DNA from: Acanthornis magna
Lineage: Eukaryota; Chordata; Aves; Passeriformes; Acanthizidae
Direction of reading: 5' to 3'
Assembly (NCBI GenBank): GCA_036785705.1
Contig: JAWUZG010000970.1
Location: forward strand, 881,501 to 945,500
Length of the DNA stretch: 64,000 nucleotides
The notes under the pieces were generated by a model. It saw only the letters and a list, made by a program, of their open reading frames with translations. It was not told where the DNA came from and searched no databases. A program made the position numbers and the translations under genes. Shown in pieces: positions 48,775-62,200 of this stretch. Every line of letters starts with the position of its first letter. Positions within the stretch are counted from its first letter, which is position 1.

Positions 48775-51700
48775 AGACAAAAGGAGCAAAGTAACGGGGA
48801 TTTTTTATGATAATGATGGTGATTTGTGTTATTGTCCAGGTTTTGTAACAGGAGGGGTTTGAACGAAGCACCTGTTATATGTGGGACTGTCTTCCACCAT
48901 AACCAGCAGCTGAATGCCTATTGCACACCACGTCATGCTACGTCCCTGAATTGAGGCATGGCACATGGTACAGAGCTCAGGAGCCTGGCAGAGTGAAATA
49001 AAGTAGAAGATTCTGCCATAAGACTTAGACCAAATTTTTTAATTCTGAAAGTTGCTCAATTTGTACAGCCTAATAAAACTGGTGCTTAGGCAATTTCTTT
49101 GCCCTTAAGGTAAGTGTTGTGACTGCAATGTAGTGTAAAGGTAACCATGCTAGCTTTAAACTGGCTAGACAAGACATTGCTAACAGCCAAATGAGGAATC
49201 AACATGGGCCAATTTGTTTAGTATTTACCTTCCTTTAGATGCAGATGTGACACAGCTGCATGCTGTTGGCACCCTGATTACTTTAATGATAAAAGTTGGC
49301 TAAGGGAGGAGCAGAGACAGACCGCTCAGAAAGAAATTCTGGCTGTTGAGATATTTAGAGCAGAAACAGAAGAAATCTGCCAGGAGCTGCTGAGGCACTT
49401 GCTTACTCTCCTTGGGGGCATTGGTACATGGGATGCTTCCCATTAAGAAAGGGAAGCGTACCTCTCCCCGTACCTCTCTGTCCACGAGACCTATCCCCAC
49501 CTCAACCACAAGCTGTCCTTTGCTTCTGTCAGCACTCTGGCCTTGCAGCAGCCCAGAACATATTTTCCCCCTCATCCTTTTGAGAGTGGCTCATAGTTTG
49601 AGAACTGCCACAAAATTCATTTTCCCTTGCAGTGATTACCAGGGAGCAGCTGGTTTTCCAAGTTGCCAAGCTATTTTCTTTAGAACTTGCATTTCTTGCT
49701 TGAGTTGACCCATACCATATCACTGCACTGTGTGTGTGTCTACTGATGGAAAATTTCTATGATAGAAAATCTGTGATAGCCCAGATAAAAAACACTTCCT
49801 TTCCAGTTTCTTATTTCATGAGCCCTCTATGTTGAAATGCTTCAAAAAGGCTTTTCTTCTCTTGTGATTCACTGAAGTCACTTTCTTGAAGGAGGATTAT
49901 TACAGAAATTATAATCAAAAAGTTGGTAATTGCTTTTTTGTTTTATAAGGACAGCACTGATTTTATCTTCCTCTGGCAGTGAAGTATTATTAAAAGTTCT
50001 TTGATTTCATTTTTTTCTTGCATTTTTGAAAAAATTCAGTAAATGTTCAATCAAATACTTTGCTTTCTGCTGAAACAAGCATCTCACCAAACTTAATAAG
50101 GAAAACCCTGAAGGTGGATGTGCTTTTTGAATTTGTTCACTACTGTGCCACAGTTTTCATTGGTTTTTGGAGAGTTGACTGGTGTCAGAGGGTAGGTCCT
50201 CATTTTAAAGCTTTGAAATCCTTTGCAGAGACAGCTGTTTTAGCTAATGTAAGTTGATAGACAAATGTAAATTCCTCATGGGAGACTTGGCAGAGCCTTG
50301 TCAGTACTAACCAGATAATCAGATTGCAAATACACTGCACGTAGGGATCACAAAAAGTCTCTTCAGACCCCACCGTTTGTTTGCTGTTCCCAGGTATGTG
50401 TTCTGAGATCTTCAAGGGGATGTGCACAGTCTCTGCTTTTTTGCTCAAATGGAGCTTTGCAGTGTGGGTGATGAAGAGTGTTATAGAAAAGACATTGAGA
50501 ATGTATGTGGTACAGAATTTGATAGAACTGTTGTGCCTAAAAAATTTTCTCAACTTTCTTGGAAAGTAATTCAGAAGTTAATAAATTTCATGTCCATCTG
50601 CCCTGAGTTTCCCTGCTTATTGTTATATCGCTGATGTTTTACAAATTCTGTATCCAGCTCTATAGGAGTTGCTCCTCTCTCTCCCTCTCCCTCTCTTCTT
50701 TACTTCTGAGTCAGTAAACTATGATGTATGTGTCTCTCCCTGAATAACGTTATTATATGATGCTGCTGGAGCCCTGAATAGCTTGGCTGTGGACTGCTGA
50801 ACCCTTTGAATGTAATTGTTTTAACACCATGAAATGAAGTAATGCATAAAATTGATAATAAACGGATATCTCTCTGCCTCTGCATGCAAATGAGCACTTA
50901 GCACCAGGGCACAGATGCCACCATTGTTTCCCCCCTTGAAAATGACAAAGTAAGTGAAAATATCTACCAAGAGCTTAGAAAGTACGGTAGCTGCATTTTC
51001 ATTATATTTTAGAATTTCACAGAGTTGGGAAAGCAAACTCTCCTGCCAACATTCAGAAAGGGGCTGGATAATGCCTGCCTGTAGTACACTGGAACATACA
51101 GCGAAGCAATGTTTTGTTGATTTTTTTGGAATATAAAGAATATAGTTATTAGTGATTCTCTTCCACTTTCATGTTTTCAATTTTACAAACTCATTTTTGT
51201 TTTTGAAACAAAGACTGTATTTTTTATCTCAGTTTCTTGCCTCCTCCTCCGCCTCCTCTAAAAAGTACAGCTAGAATCAATGTGTTATACCCATTAATCT
51301 GCAGTGCATATTAAACAGGCACATTTAGAATACCTTGGGTATGGCTGCAGCTTTGGATTTAACCTTTGTTTGTTTTCTAATTTATACTTTTAGTCAATAC
51401 ATATATCCAGGAACTAAAATGATTACTTTGTTTTAGAAATGTTGTATAGGCTTGGCTTTTTTTCTCCTTTTGCTTTAACAAAAGGGTAAAAGTCCATAAA
51501 AGAGGGGTATTATTTTATGGATTAATCCTTCCATTTTCAAGAATTAGCTGTATTGCTGCTCATTTCATAAAGGGATCTTAGAGAAAGAAGGTCTAAATTA
51601 GCTTGTCACATTTTTTACCTTTGCTCCTAGGTTAACAGTTTCAAATTCCTTATTATATGACTCGAACATGTTCACAAAGGCTTGAATAGAAATCAATCAT

Positions 51701-52199
51701 ATTCATATTTGAAACCATCATCATATTCATAGAGGTTTCCCAGGAGTGTTAAATTAACTTTGAACTCACCTTCTATCTCTATGAAAAAATTTATCAGTTG
51801 AGTCAGAGTTGAAAGATTTGTTGAAGTCCAGACATATGACATTTGCTGATTTTGCCACATCTAAATGTCTACCGTGTGTTAACAGAAAACTGCCTCTTCT
51901 TTTTTTTTTCTTTTTTTTTTTTTTTTTGCACATTGCTTGAATCCTTGCTCCAATACTCTATAATTCCATGTTTTCCCCTTCCTTCCCCGTGTCATCTACT
52001 CCTCTTGCATCCCAGTAGCTCTCTACAGTTTAGAGCCTCATCCTTCATCATTAAGTCTCAGGATAGACCGCAATCTACGAGAGCATTTCCACTGCTTTGT
52101 GGAGTGTCCAAGGATGACTTTTTTTAAACATAGTTGATTTGAAAAGTCAAAATTAAATAAAAGTTTCATTTTATGTTAATTTAACTTAATCCAAGTGTA
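48775..52199. other. Intergenic DNA, no gene or transposon recognised
   Basis: About 3.4 kb. It includes a CT-rich run at 50677-50700 and a T-rich run at 51899-51927. An octamer-like ATGCAAAT at 50883-50890 lies in a high-complexity part near 50870-51060. Confidence 0.35.
51899..51927. repeat. Poly(T) tract
   Basis: T runs of about 9 and 17 bases separated by a single C. It could be a reverse-orientation poly(A) tail, but no retrocopy was recognised beside it. Confidence 0.8.
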
Positions 52200-52445
52200 A
52201 GCTTTTACAAAAATCGAGTTCCAGCACCTGGTCCTTATCTCTATTTGCATGCCCCAACTGTAACTCCTGCTTTAGATCTGGCAATTGTGTGGCAAGTCAG
52301 AACACTGTTTATCTTGACAGAAATCCCCTTTTACTTTTGCATTTGGCACATTAAAGTGTTTGTGTCTGGTCACAAGCTGACATGACTCACTTGAAGTGTC
52401 GCCATTCCCAGACCTCATGCAAGAGAAGTGACAGAAGAATGTAAT
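52200..52445. promoter_or_regulatory. Candidate enhancer-like motif cluster
   Basis: Within 30 bases lie an E-box CACCTG (52225-52230), a GATA-type CTTATCT (52234-52240) and a perfect POU octamer ATTTGCAT (52243-52250). Further on are TGTTTATC near 52306 and an AP-1 site TGACTCA at 52383-52389. The segment has no transposon and no open frame. Function is inferred from motif density. Confidence 0.3.
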
Positions 52446-55400
52446 CTGTTCTTCACTTTCTAATAATCACAGAGACAATTACATAGTCTCTCCTACCTGT
52501 TTCACCTTTCTTCTTCATGTTTGCAACTATTTCCCATCATTTAGTATTACCATTGAAAGGTCTTCCCCTCCAAATGCTTTCTCTTTATTAATCAATGAAA
52601 TTATCATCAATGGAAAAAAAATTGTCTTATCCATTAACTTTTTTCCTAACAGATGCATGGGTAGTTGAAATACCCTCCTTCCACTGAGGTCAGAGTCTTG
52701 GATGTCCCTGGCTGATATTCACAAAAAGCTTTGTCCAGTGATGTGTGCTGTATTCCTTGTCCCAGCAGCAGATGATTCTTCTCCTTTGTAGCCATTGCCA
52801 TCAGACTTTCAGCTACTCTCCCTGTCCACATTAGGGAAGTTTTTCCTTACTTTATCCTTCCTGAATTATAGTCTTCCATATTTATAGGCTGGTCATGAGA
52901 ATAAAAACAACTCTCCATTTTACTAATATTTTGATCCTCCCATTTATATCCCTCATTCTTGTACTAGTATACAGGCATCTGCTCAGTGGGAATGTCCATC
53001 CCTCCACATTTTTGTCACCTCTGTTATGATTAAGCTTGTCCTTGTGTTATTTAAGCCTTCTCAAGTAACTGTTTTGCTTCAGCTTTTTGCACACATCCAC
53101 AGTTTGATCCTCATTTGCAGTTTTCACCTGGTTATCAAGTGATAAGCAAAAATGCACTTACTCATCTTTACAAGGAATTGATGTTTGATGAAAAGTTTAT
53201 GAAAATCATGAAAGTGTTTGCCAGAAGTGCATATTTTCACTAAAAGATTATCAATATTCTGAAATGTGTTTACTTAGCAGTGAAAGGATAGACATTATTT
53301 CCCATTTAGAAGTCTAAAAAAGTATTTAGTTAAACGATGCTGGCTTTGAAGTTCTTGGCTGAAACATTATAACATTATTTTTAAAATTGTTTTTTAATTT
53401 TTTCATATCATAATCATTTCTATGTATATATGTATGTCATGTCAAATACAGCCCTCTCAATGCAGAGTGAGAAATTTATCTCATGAGAAACCTATAGAGA
53501 ATCATAATTCTGGATTTAAAATTAGACCTGACTTCTACATCCTTTCAATACCAAGAATCACTGACCAAAGAAAAGAGACAGCATGTTAATAAGCTGTTTT
53601 CAGTGTAGAACTATTAATGGAAAACCAGGATCTAGCAAGAAAAAGTGGCAACAAAAGTTATTTGACGGGAGTTCTTTAAATAGCTCAACTTATGCATAAG
53701 TACCAGTGATAGGAGAAAAAGAGAAACCCAATATCTTCCAATAAGGAATTCAGAATAAATACACAGTAAACAGATTCTAAAGTCATTTGATGAAGTGTTT
53801 CAGTAATATACAAGTAACAAATCCCTGAGCCATACAAATCTTGTATCACGTGTGTTCAGTGTGGTTATGAGCCAACTTAGCTGATTTATGTTGCATCATA
53901 AAAATCATGAGATGCTCTATGCAAGACTTTGATATCGAACTCAATGAAATGTGATACTTCTTTGAAATTATGTTGCTTTCTCAAACTTGACCCTCAATGT
54001 AAAGCTTGAGAACATAATGAAACCATCTGCATTAAACACAGAGAATAATGTACACATGTATTTATTCTGCTCCTTCTCTTCCCACCCCACCTGCTCAGAA
54101 AATATATTGTTCTTTAAATTGAAACTATTGCCTTATGATAACCCAACCTGGACAGCTTCACAAATAATGGTCTAGGAGCCTATCCAAACACTAGTTAAAT
54201 CAGGAGGCTGTTTCTCTGCTTTCTCGGTACCACAGTGGATTTTACATGAGAATCTTCTCACATTTTTGTGGTCACACTTTGGTTTAACCTAGAAATAGTG
54301 TCACCAGTTCTGATAAAATAAGAAAAGAATTATTTCAAGCTCAAATGACAACTGAAGAGTTATTAATGCAAAACATAGACTTTGTTTGTCTGTATGTTGT
54401 TTTTCAAATATACACTTCTTCAAGGTCTTGTTTGCAAAGTGGCACCAAATTCTTGCCTGAATTAAAACTGTTGCAACAATATATTTACCAATATAGGAGT
54501 AAAGAACACTACACATCTGACAAAGTTCAAGTTTTGCAGCTTTTCATGGAGTATTTACCTAACAGTCAATGACATGAGCTTTGCTTCATTATGCACTCCA
54601 GAATAAGATACATTCTTCTTTTTACTTTCTCTCTGACATTGTTCAGCTCTTCCTTAGAGATTATATTTGAGAAACAAATACTGTTGGCAGCCAATGTACT
54701 TGTATGCCATCAGTGATAACAATCCTTCCTTTGTCTGACTTGGGTGAATGTTTATAAGCTCTTTGAGTTCTCTTTTACTTTGCCTGCACACAATATGAAG
54801 CATGACGGGCTTCCACCTCTGTAAAACTGTAAATTAAGAATTCATCCTCAGCCATTACATGTTGTAAAAAGTAGCTCAATTTTAAGGAATTATGGTTTCT
54901 TTCAATGTGACTTTGACAATCTTGGAGTCAGATGTGTTGAGGTGGTTCGATGTATTCTCAGGCATACAGAATCCCATGCTCAGCTTGTAAGTACATAGAT
55001 TGAGGGGTTGAAAAGCTGAGGTGTGTTATGAGCCCTGCTGGCAGTTACTGTTATACTGCAAAAGAAAGTAGAAGGCTGAAAAATAAAGTAATTTGCTCAG
55101 TCTTTATTCCCTATGAGCTCTTGACTTGGAAGCTTAATGAAACCTATATATTCACAAAGAGTAGAAAACTGAGACAAAAAAAGTAGCAGAGAACAAGAAT
55201 AAATTAAACTTAGGAACAGTGTCTTCCCCAGTCTTATGTTCTGCAGATCTGGCTGCTGAATGAGAAGAATTAGAATACAAATAATAACTCTTTGTCTTCT
55301 GGTACCTATTGTCTCTCTTACATGTTTATGCCATCGTATGCCAGCACCTCCCCTCTGTAGCTTTTTTAAAGCTGTAGAGATACTTATAAAAACTTTTAAT

Positions 55401-56299
55401 AATATTGACAAAATGATTGGGAGGATTTTCAAAGAAACTTAAAGGAGTTGGTTTCCAAACCCTCCTGAGAATAGTTTCAGACCATATTACTTTAAATCCA
55501 TCTTACTTCAGATTATTTTCAGGAGCTTAAAATGTAGGTATTGTCTACTCTATCAGTGATCTAGTAGGTGTCAGTTCAGCTACTACCATTGATTAGCTAG
55601 AAAACGTGTTGCCATTTCTTAGAACAGATTCTGCTCTTTTTTAAGATTAGTGTTTAATAACTGCAGGGGCAAGGACATGTTTTAGTCTTCTGCAGGGTAC
55701 TGTGTATTATGCCTTGACAGCTAACCCAGGATTAATCCTAGCTGAAAGTATACACTTATATTTAACTGAGGCACCAGTGAAAGGACGCTACTTTCCTTAA
55801 CCTGTGACCATGTTGCTGCATAACAATTATTCAGAAAAAAATAGGATCTGAGTTACCTATCATCAAGCTCTCATTGTACCTTGGCTGCAGAAGTCTGGGA
55901 CAAATGGACTCTCTGTTTGGACACCTAATTCAAGCGATACAGCATTAGATAGGGTTTATCTGATCCACAGAGCCCAGGTGTCTCACTCTTATGGTCTCCA
56001 TGTCATTTAGGCACTCATTGTGATGTTGCCTCTGCACCTGGTCAAAGAGCACGGACTTTCAAAGTTGGTTGTCTTGCTTCTGGAAGATGAGCCCAAACAA
56101 CTGATACCACCCTCTCATTACCATGATTCTTTTACATTAAGTGTTTTACCTAATGCATTGCCTTTGGTTCAATTCAATTTTGTTTAAATTAGTCTTTACC
56201 GAAGTAGTAATTCAGACAGGCTTTTCCTTGGCCTCACTCCTCCACTACTGCCATCAGTAGGAAAAGCAGCATTAGGTCAGTGCTTATCACTCTTCAAAG
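52446..56299. other. Intergenic DNA, no gene or transposon recognised
   Basis: About 3.9 kb, AT-rich. Frames reach at most 111 codons and have no recognisable domains. Confidence 0.4.
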
Positions 56300-56530
56300 G
56301 TTTTTATGTCCAAAAAAGGTCATTGTGATCATCTCCTCTGACCTGCTGTATAATACTAACCCATAATATCTCACTAAGTAAAATGTGCAGAGAAGTTTCT
56401 ACCCTGTTACAGTCAATTGGTGTTTTGCCATTCCCTTTAAAGAAAGTATGTTCAAGCCTCAAGAGTAATTTTGATTTTAAGATTTTGAATAACAAATAAA
56501 TTCTCAACTCTTTTACAGAACTAATTTACT
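56300..56530 (-). mobile_element. Ancient CR1-type LINE 3' fragment, minus strand
   Basis: The plus strand begins AAAGGTCATTGTGATCATCT, CCTCTGACCTGCTGTATAA and CCCATAATATCTCAC, the reverse complement of the 3' end of an old amniote CR1 lineage seen in reptiles and birds. The following bases, including TTTTGATTTTAAGATTTTGA, correspond more loosely to the next part of that family. It is truncated before the part preserved at 61600-61950. Confidence 0.6.
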
Positions 56531-57898
56531 TGTTTCTGGGAATACTACTCCACAAATCTAGCTTAAACATCAATTTTAGCCTGAAAACTCAAGATTAATT
56601 AAGCTCACATGAAAACACTTTATGGCCATGTGAATTCATTTCGTCACACCAAACCTCTATCTAAATTCCAGGAATTTTATCACAACATACATGTTAATGA
56701 ACATTTTCTTATGTAAGGGCTTTTGATTGTGCCATCTTGTCACAGAAACAAGTTCGCAGTGTTAAGAATATACATTCTTTTCTGAATGTAGAACTAAATG
56801 GTCTTTACAGCCATAACAGACTATAAGATGCACAGTTCTTAAAAAGCAGTAGCATCTTTTGTTACTTAGAATATAAGATGTAGTTGAAAAAGAAGGTGCC
56901 AGGTGCAGAAGCTGAGTCCTGAGGCCTGGTAAAGTTTGTAAATATTTATAATTGCAAACTGCTTTAGCTGGTCAGCTCCTCTGAGAAACAAAAAGTCTCA
57001 GATGGTAGATTTTTACCCATATCCTGGCTATACCCAAAAAACCCAAAACAAAACAAAAGCAAACAAACAAAAAACTGAAAAAAAACAAACAAAAAAGTTG
57101 TTTTCTAGTAATGTTTGTGACTCCTATAATGATTTAGACTGAGATTCCTGAATACTCAACTGCCTTGTATGCAGAGACAGGGGTATTTGCAGTCAAAATT
57201 CTCCCTTAGAATAATAAATCACCTGAATGTGTGCTGGACAGTGACTTTTCCTATATTTTTGAGACCAGAGTGGAGAATTCTTTGGAGGAAAAGAAACATA
57301 TTCTGTGCTTTCATTTCTCTTCATTTGCTTCCCACAGATGTTTCAGGGTAGTCTCATTTCAAATACTGCATTTGAGAAGAAAAATTCACAGAAAACTACA
57401 GATCCTATTGTCCAGATCTTTGGTTTGGAGCTAAGTGAATGGATTACATAATTTCAGCTGGAAATTAACTTTACTGTTGTTTGTTAGGCTGCTTACTGGA
57501 GGAGATATTAACATCTTCTCTCATCCAGCAACTACCTTAGCAAATTCATGGAGGACATAGGAGACCTTTTCTGGGCCCCTGCCTCTGCCTGCAGTGCCTG
57601 ATTCTACAGAAAATCACCCTACTTGTGAAGGTTTGAGGATTTATTCTTCTCAGTCTTCTCTGTTGGTGTCAATTCAGTTTGTCCAAATAACCAGGCATTC
57701 ATTCTCTCACCTCCCAGGTGACTTTCAGAAGAGAGAATCAATTTTATCTCAAACTCATGGCAATGTTTATATCCAGCTCACCCAGAAAGTAGCGGGCTTT
57801 TGTTCAGATTTCTCTGTGAACCAAACAGGCAGCAGAAATTAATTAGGTTCTCCATCTTTAGTGCCTACTCATCACACTAGAAGCTCTTCATAGAGTGA
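56531..57898. other. Intergenic DNA, no gene seen
   Basis: Contains an A-rich AAAC tract at 57036-57097. Otherwise no recognised element. Confidence 0.4.
57036..57097. repeat. A-rich (AAAAC)n-like tract
   Basis: About 60 bases of A and C with almost no other base, in irregular CAAAA and CAAACAAA units. Confidence 0.8.
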
Positions 57899-57932
57899 TG
57901 TGCTAGTTTTGGCTGGCGTAGAGCTAATTAAA
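57899..57932 (+). mobile_element. 5' scrap of an avian endogenous retrovirus LTR
   Basis: TGTGCTAGTTTTGGCTGGCG followed by TAGAGCTAATTA matches the first bases of the LTR family at 34288-34869, here in plus orientation. Sequence beyond about 57932 is not recognisably LTR. It is a truncated remnant or a short chance match, but starting exactly at the canonical TG supports real descent. Confidence 0.5.
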
Positions 57933-60900
57933 ATTGGTTATACAATTCTTCCATTATCATTAAATAAAGACAGGAAAGAGAGTAGCATGCTGGGCCTGGT
58001 AGTAGGAATTTCTGTTGTGACAAGCATCTCACCTGGCTTCCTCCAGCGATTGCTTTATTTCTACAGATAAAATAGCTTCAACAAGCAAACTGAGAGTTTC
58101 CTCCCTGCACTCCCCTCCTTGCATGTTCAACCCAGTCATGGATAGCATGGATTCTGGGCAGTAGCAGGGAATGCAGTTTGCAGGTCCCTTGGGAGAGAAT
58201 GAAACTGAGACAGATTTCCTTCAATGCTGGTTGGCAAGGGAGTAAAACAGTAAAATTCCTTTTGGGGAGGGAAAAACAATGAAGCCAAAATGTACTGTGT
58301 GTGGTTTGATTTTTATTAGCCAAAATAAGGCATCCACTAATGCCCTGGTCTTATTCACAAGCCTACAGTGGACTGTCTGTGTGCATCCTTTCTGTCACTG
58401 CAGGAAGTCTCTCAGACTACCTGCTTTCTCTGAAGATTTAACAATAAACCTGTTACTAGAATCAGCGTTCCTTGCTTGCCTAGACTCTTAATTTTCATCA
58501 CTGTAATAAGCAATCTTGCTTAAAATAAATAAACCTGTTTTCCCCTCCTATTTTTACTATGCAAAATGAAATCTTTTCAGGGTATAACCTGTATATGTTT
58601 AAGCATACTTTAAACTGCTGTGACTTTTGAATTTTGTGATTAAATGTAATTGTGATTGATTACCTGCTGCCAGTCTCACCTGACTTGTAGAACTCTCATA
58701 GAAATTAAAGCTTTCATCTCAACAAGAATTACCCGTCAAAATAATTTGTAATAAGCAACACTTTCCCCTTATGTATATTCTGCAATTCTAAGAGAAGGAC
58801 ATTATATTGAATGCACTTGACGCATAACTGTAATGGAAAAAAAGAAGGCACAGCCTACTAAATTTTCAGCTCTGGGAGGAGATGGAATCAGTCCCACTGT
58901 ATGTAGTTTATTATACAATTCATTTCATTCACTGTAATAACCAAAATGTTCTCTTCCAGTGAGAATTATTTTCTTGTTGACCTCAAGAAGAGAGTAGACT
59001 TCCCTGGTTCACTAAAAATAAATGTCAAAGCATGATTATGTATAAATGTGTTTATAGCTGATTACTTCATTTTCTCATAAAATCATATGTAGAATTTCAA
59101 ACCACCTATGTCTTTGGTGACATGTACAATCACAATTCTAATGACATATGACAGACTTTCTCTCCTTTCCCCTCCTCTTGGCCGCACACAAGAAGCCTTG
59201 ATTAATTCCTACTGCTACGAAGGGAAGAAAGAGGGGGAGATATTTGCACATGGGGGCAAGCTTTGACAGCTGTACTACAAGGACCACTTCATCTTCAGGG
59301 AAGACCGAGAGTTTAGTCCAGTCTCTCTAAGCCCTCTTCATAGCCATTACAAACACAGGCAAGAAGTTCACCTTTCATTATTTTAAAAAATAATGACTTT
59401 AATCCCTTTGGCAGTGTTCTTATAAATGGATGAGGGACCTAAACATTGAAAATAATCTTCTTATATATTAAGGTACTCTAGCAGTACAGGAAAATAAACC
59501 CCACATTTAGCTGGTGCCTCCAACCTCTCTTCCACTGAACAGCCGGGGGGGGACCTGTGTTCTGTCATGATTGCTGAGCCTGTAATATTTAAATGGGACA
59601 TGGAGCCCTTTGAAAATCTAACTCTGGATTTGTGCAACAAGATTCTGAAAATCTGGATCATTCTTAATCTAAGCAATGTGCTCATACCCCTGACTGGAAC
59701 AAGCAAGGTTGTTCCCATCACATTCAGTCTAGCTCTACGCTAAAGTCACTCTCTTGGATCAAAGAGATGCCCCACAAATGACCAGAGTTCCTGAGTTAGT
59801 GTTTTGGCTCGTGTACCAAGACCTGGAGTTAAATGTCCATAATTTTCACTGTGCTTTAGAAAAAAAGGGATAGTAACCAAGCAAATAACTTTGCCTTTCT
59901 TTCCCTACTCTCCACTCCACTCCTTTTTGTTAGATCCTCATAGGGGCACACCCTGCATAAGTGGTGCATTGGTGTTTCAAACTAATGCTTGCTTTGCTGG
60001 TGACATCTCCAAACTCTGTTGTATATGTACAGTATGCTTCGAGTGGTAAGGTAAGAGCTTTTTCTTATAAAACCATGTTAAAGCTTTGCTTCTGAGCCAT
60101 GTCTTTGTTTTGTTTTGCTTTATGTTGTTTACAGACTTTTGCATTTACTCTAACTAGTACAAGACTGTGAGGGTAAACACATCTACAGTATATTTATTAA
60201 AAAATTTCTCCATTTAGTCAATGTCTGTTTATATACATTTCTTTCCTATGAAAAGTTTTAAAAATGTTTTAACTTGTACTAATCCAGGCAAGGTGAGGCA
60301 ATTCCAGAAAAAAGGCACATGCTAGGAGAGTTTTTGGAGCACCGCAATATTTACTTAACACAGGCCTTAACACAGACATACAGTAATTCCCATTATGTGT
60401 CTAAAGAAGACTGGAAGAGCACGGTGTTTGTGTAGTTGGGTATAATCAGTGCTATGGGGTTCTTTCTCTCCAAATTCTGTTTCAAAGGGGCTGAACACAG
60501 AAGTGCAAAGAGGAGACAAAGAATACACTTTTTATGGTGCATTGGCTTGTAAGTTCATCCAGACGGGGTTTAGAGAACTCATCATTTCCTGCTGATATAG
60601 ATTGAGTTTTGTGGTCTCTTGAGCAACAGGGATGAACAGGAAGTCATGGATTTCATGGACCGCTTCATAGTTTGAACATTTGGTGTATTTTCAAACAAAG
60701 GAGGTACTCTCAGACAAAAGAGGTACTCAAAACAGATAAGTGTTGCGGAATTTGCCTTCAAAATTAGTTAGTGTCTCTTGTACAGATTTTTCAGGATGTG
60801 TGACTCTGTGTCATGGGACAAAGGACACAAGAGAAGGGGGGAGTGTATTGATCTGAGCTGTTTGTTTCCATCCCCCTCCCTCAGATGGGGTACAGTGGAG

Positions 60901-61482
60901 TCAAAATAGCCTGTACACTTCGCAGAAAACACTGTGTGTCTGCGTACGTGGAGATGTGATAAGCATCTCTAAAAAGGAATAAAAATAGTCCAGACATGGT
61001 AGTGTGTAAGAGAAATACAAAGTGAAAGAAGAAGAAAAGTTGTTCCCATACCTCAGGGAGGAAGTGAAAATGCCAGTCCTAATCTTACTTTTAGACATTT
61101 TTGCTGATCCTCAGTGCCAGGGCACTCTCAAAAAAAATCTAACATCTTCTAAAGAATATTTTAAATTACAGACTTGTCTTGACTCATGATTTTTGTTATT
61201 TTACTGTGCTTTATCTTTGAAATCCTAGTTCAATCCTCCTTGTGGAACTGCAGGTCTTTCAGAAAAGAGGATATTTGAAATGTGTACATAATATCTAAGC
61301 GCTTCCATTATGCAATTATGAAAAAAAGGCATGAAGAGGGGAGGATCACCTATGACAGAGCCAACCACGACAGGGGGCTTTTTCTACTTTGGGGCACAAA
61401 GGGGATTATCATGGGGAGTTTTGGTTAGAAAAGTTACTTTGGAAAAAGCTTTTTTTAAATTCAGTGAATAGATTTATTTACC
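57933..61482. other. Intergenic DNA, no gene seen
   Basis: AT-rich, with a short tandem duplication at 60695-60732. No frame looks coding and no CR1 was recognised. Confidence 0.4.
60695..60732. repeat. 19-base tandem duplication
   Basis: Two adjacent copies of a unit of the form ACAAAGGAGGTACTC, differing at a few bases. Confidence 0.8.
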
Positions 61483-61499
61483 AAAAAAAAAAAAAAAAA
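61483..61499. repeat. Poly(A) run of 17
   Basis: Seventeen consecutive A, 45 bases before the ancient CR1. CR1 does not end in poly(A), so the two are probably unrelated. Confidence 0.85.
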
Positions 61500-61544
61500 G
61501 AAGAATTACTTAACAGGAACATGGAGCATGAAAGCATGAGAAAC

Positions 61545-62200
61545 TAGTTCATCTGGTTTCACCTCTTGTTTAGAGAAAAATCTACCTTGTGTTTTGTTAT
61601 AACTATCACAGCATCCAGCCTTGATTTGAAGCAATCAGGAGATGGATAATCCACCATTTCCTTTGGTAGTTTGTTCCAACAGTTAATCATTCTCACTGTG
61701 GCTTATTTCCAATTGGAATTTGTCTGGCTTTTAGCCATTGGTTCTTGTTATTCCTTTCTGTATTAGATTAAAGAGGCCTTTACTACCTTGTATTTTCTTC
61801 CTGTGAAGGCACTTACGTACTGTAATCAAACCACCTCTCAATTTTCTTTTTGATAAGCTAAATGGATGGAACTCTGTAAGTCTTCCACTGAAAAACAGCT
61901 TCTTCAGGCCTCAAATAAGTTTTGTGGCTTTTTATTTCACCCTCTCCAATTCTTCAACATGATTTTTAGAAAGTGAGCACAAGCTGTGTGCAATATCTCT
62001 GTCTTGCTCTCTAGACACCTGGTCCTAGTTGCCCTCATGTCTCTTCTGTTTATTCACCCAACAATTAGATTAACTTTTTTCCATTAAATCAAAACAGAAG
62101 CCCATTGAGTTGTGTGCTCACCATGCCATCTGTACCCCTTTTAGAATAACTCCTGAAGAAAAACAGGGTCCCACATTTCTGTTTTGCTACATACCTTACT
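61545..62200 (-). mobile_element. Ancient CR1-type LINE, minus strand
   Basis: This is the longest copy here of the old amniote CR1 lineage. The plus strand shows, in order, CAGCCTTGATTTGAAGCAAT, GATAATCCACCATTTCCTTT, GGTAGTTTGTTCCAACAGTT, TTAGCCATTGGTTCTTGTTA and TTAGATTAAAGAGGCCTTTA. It continues with AATCAAACCACCTCTCAATT, CTTCTTCAGGCCTCAAATAA and TCACCCTCTCCAATTCTTCA. This is the reverse complement of the 3' untranslated region running into the C-terminal end of the ORF. The end near 62100-62200 fades into unrecognised sequence. No frame is intact. Confidence 0.8.

Noticed and set aside
51899..51927. Poly(T) as the tail of a minus-strand processed pseudogene
   Set aside because: The adjoining sequence shows no coding resemblance and no target-site duplication was found.
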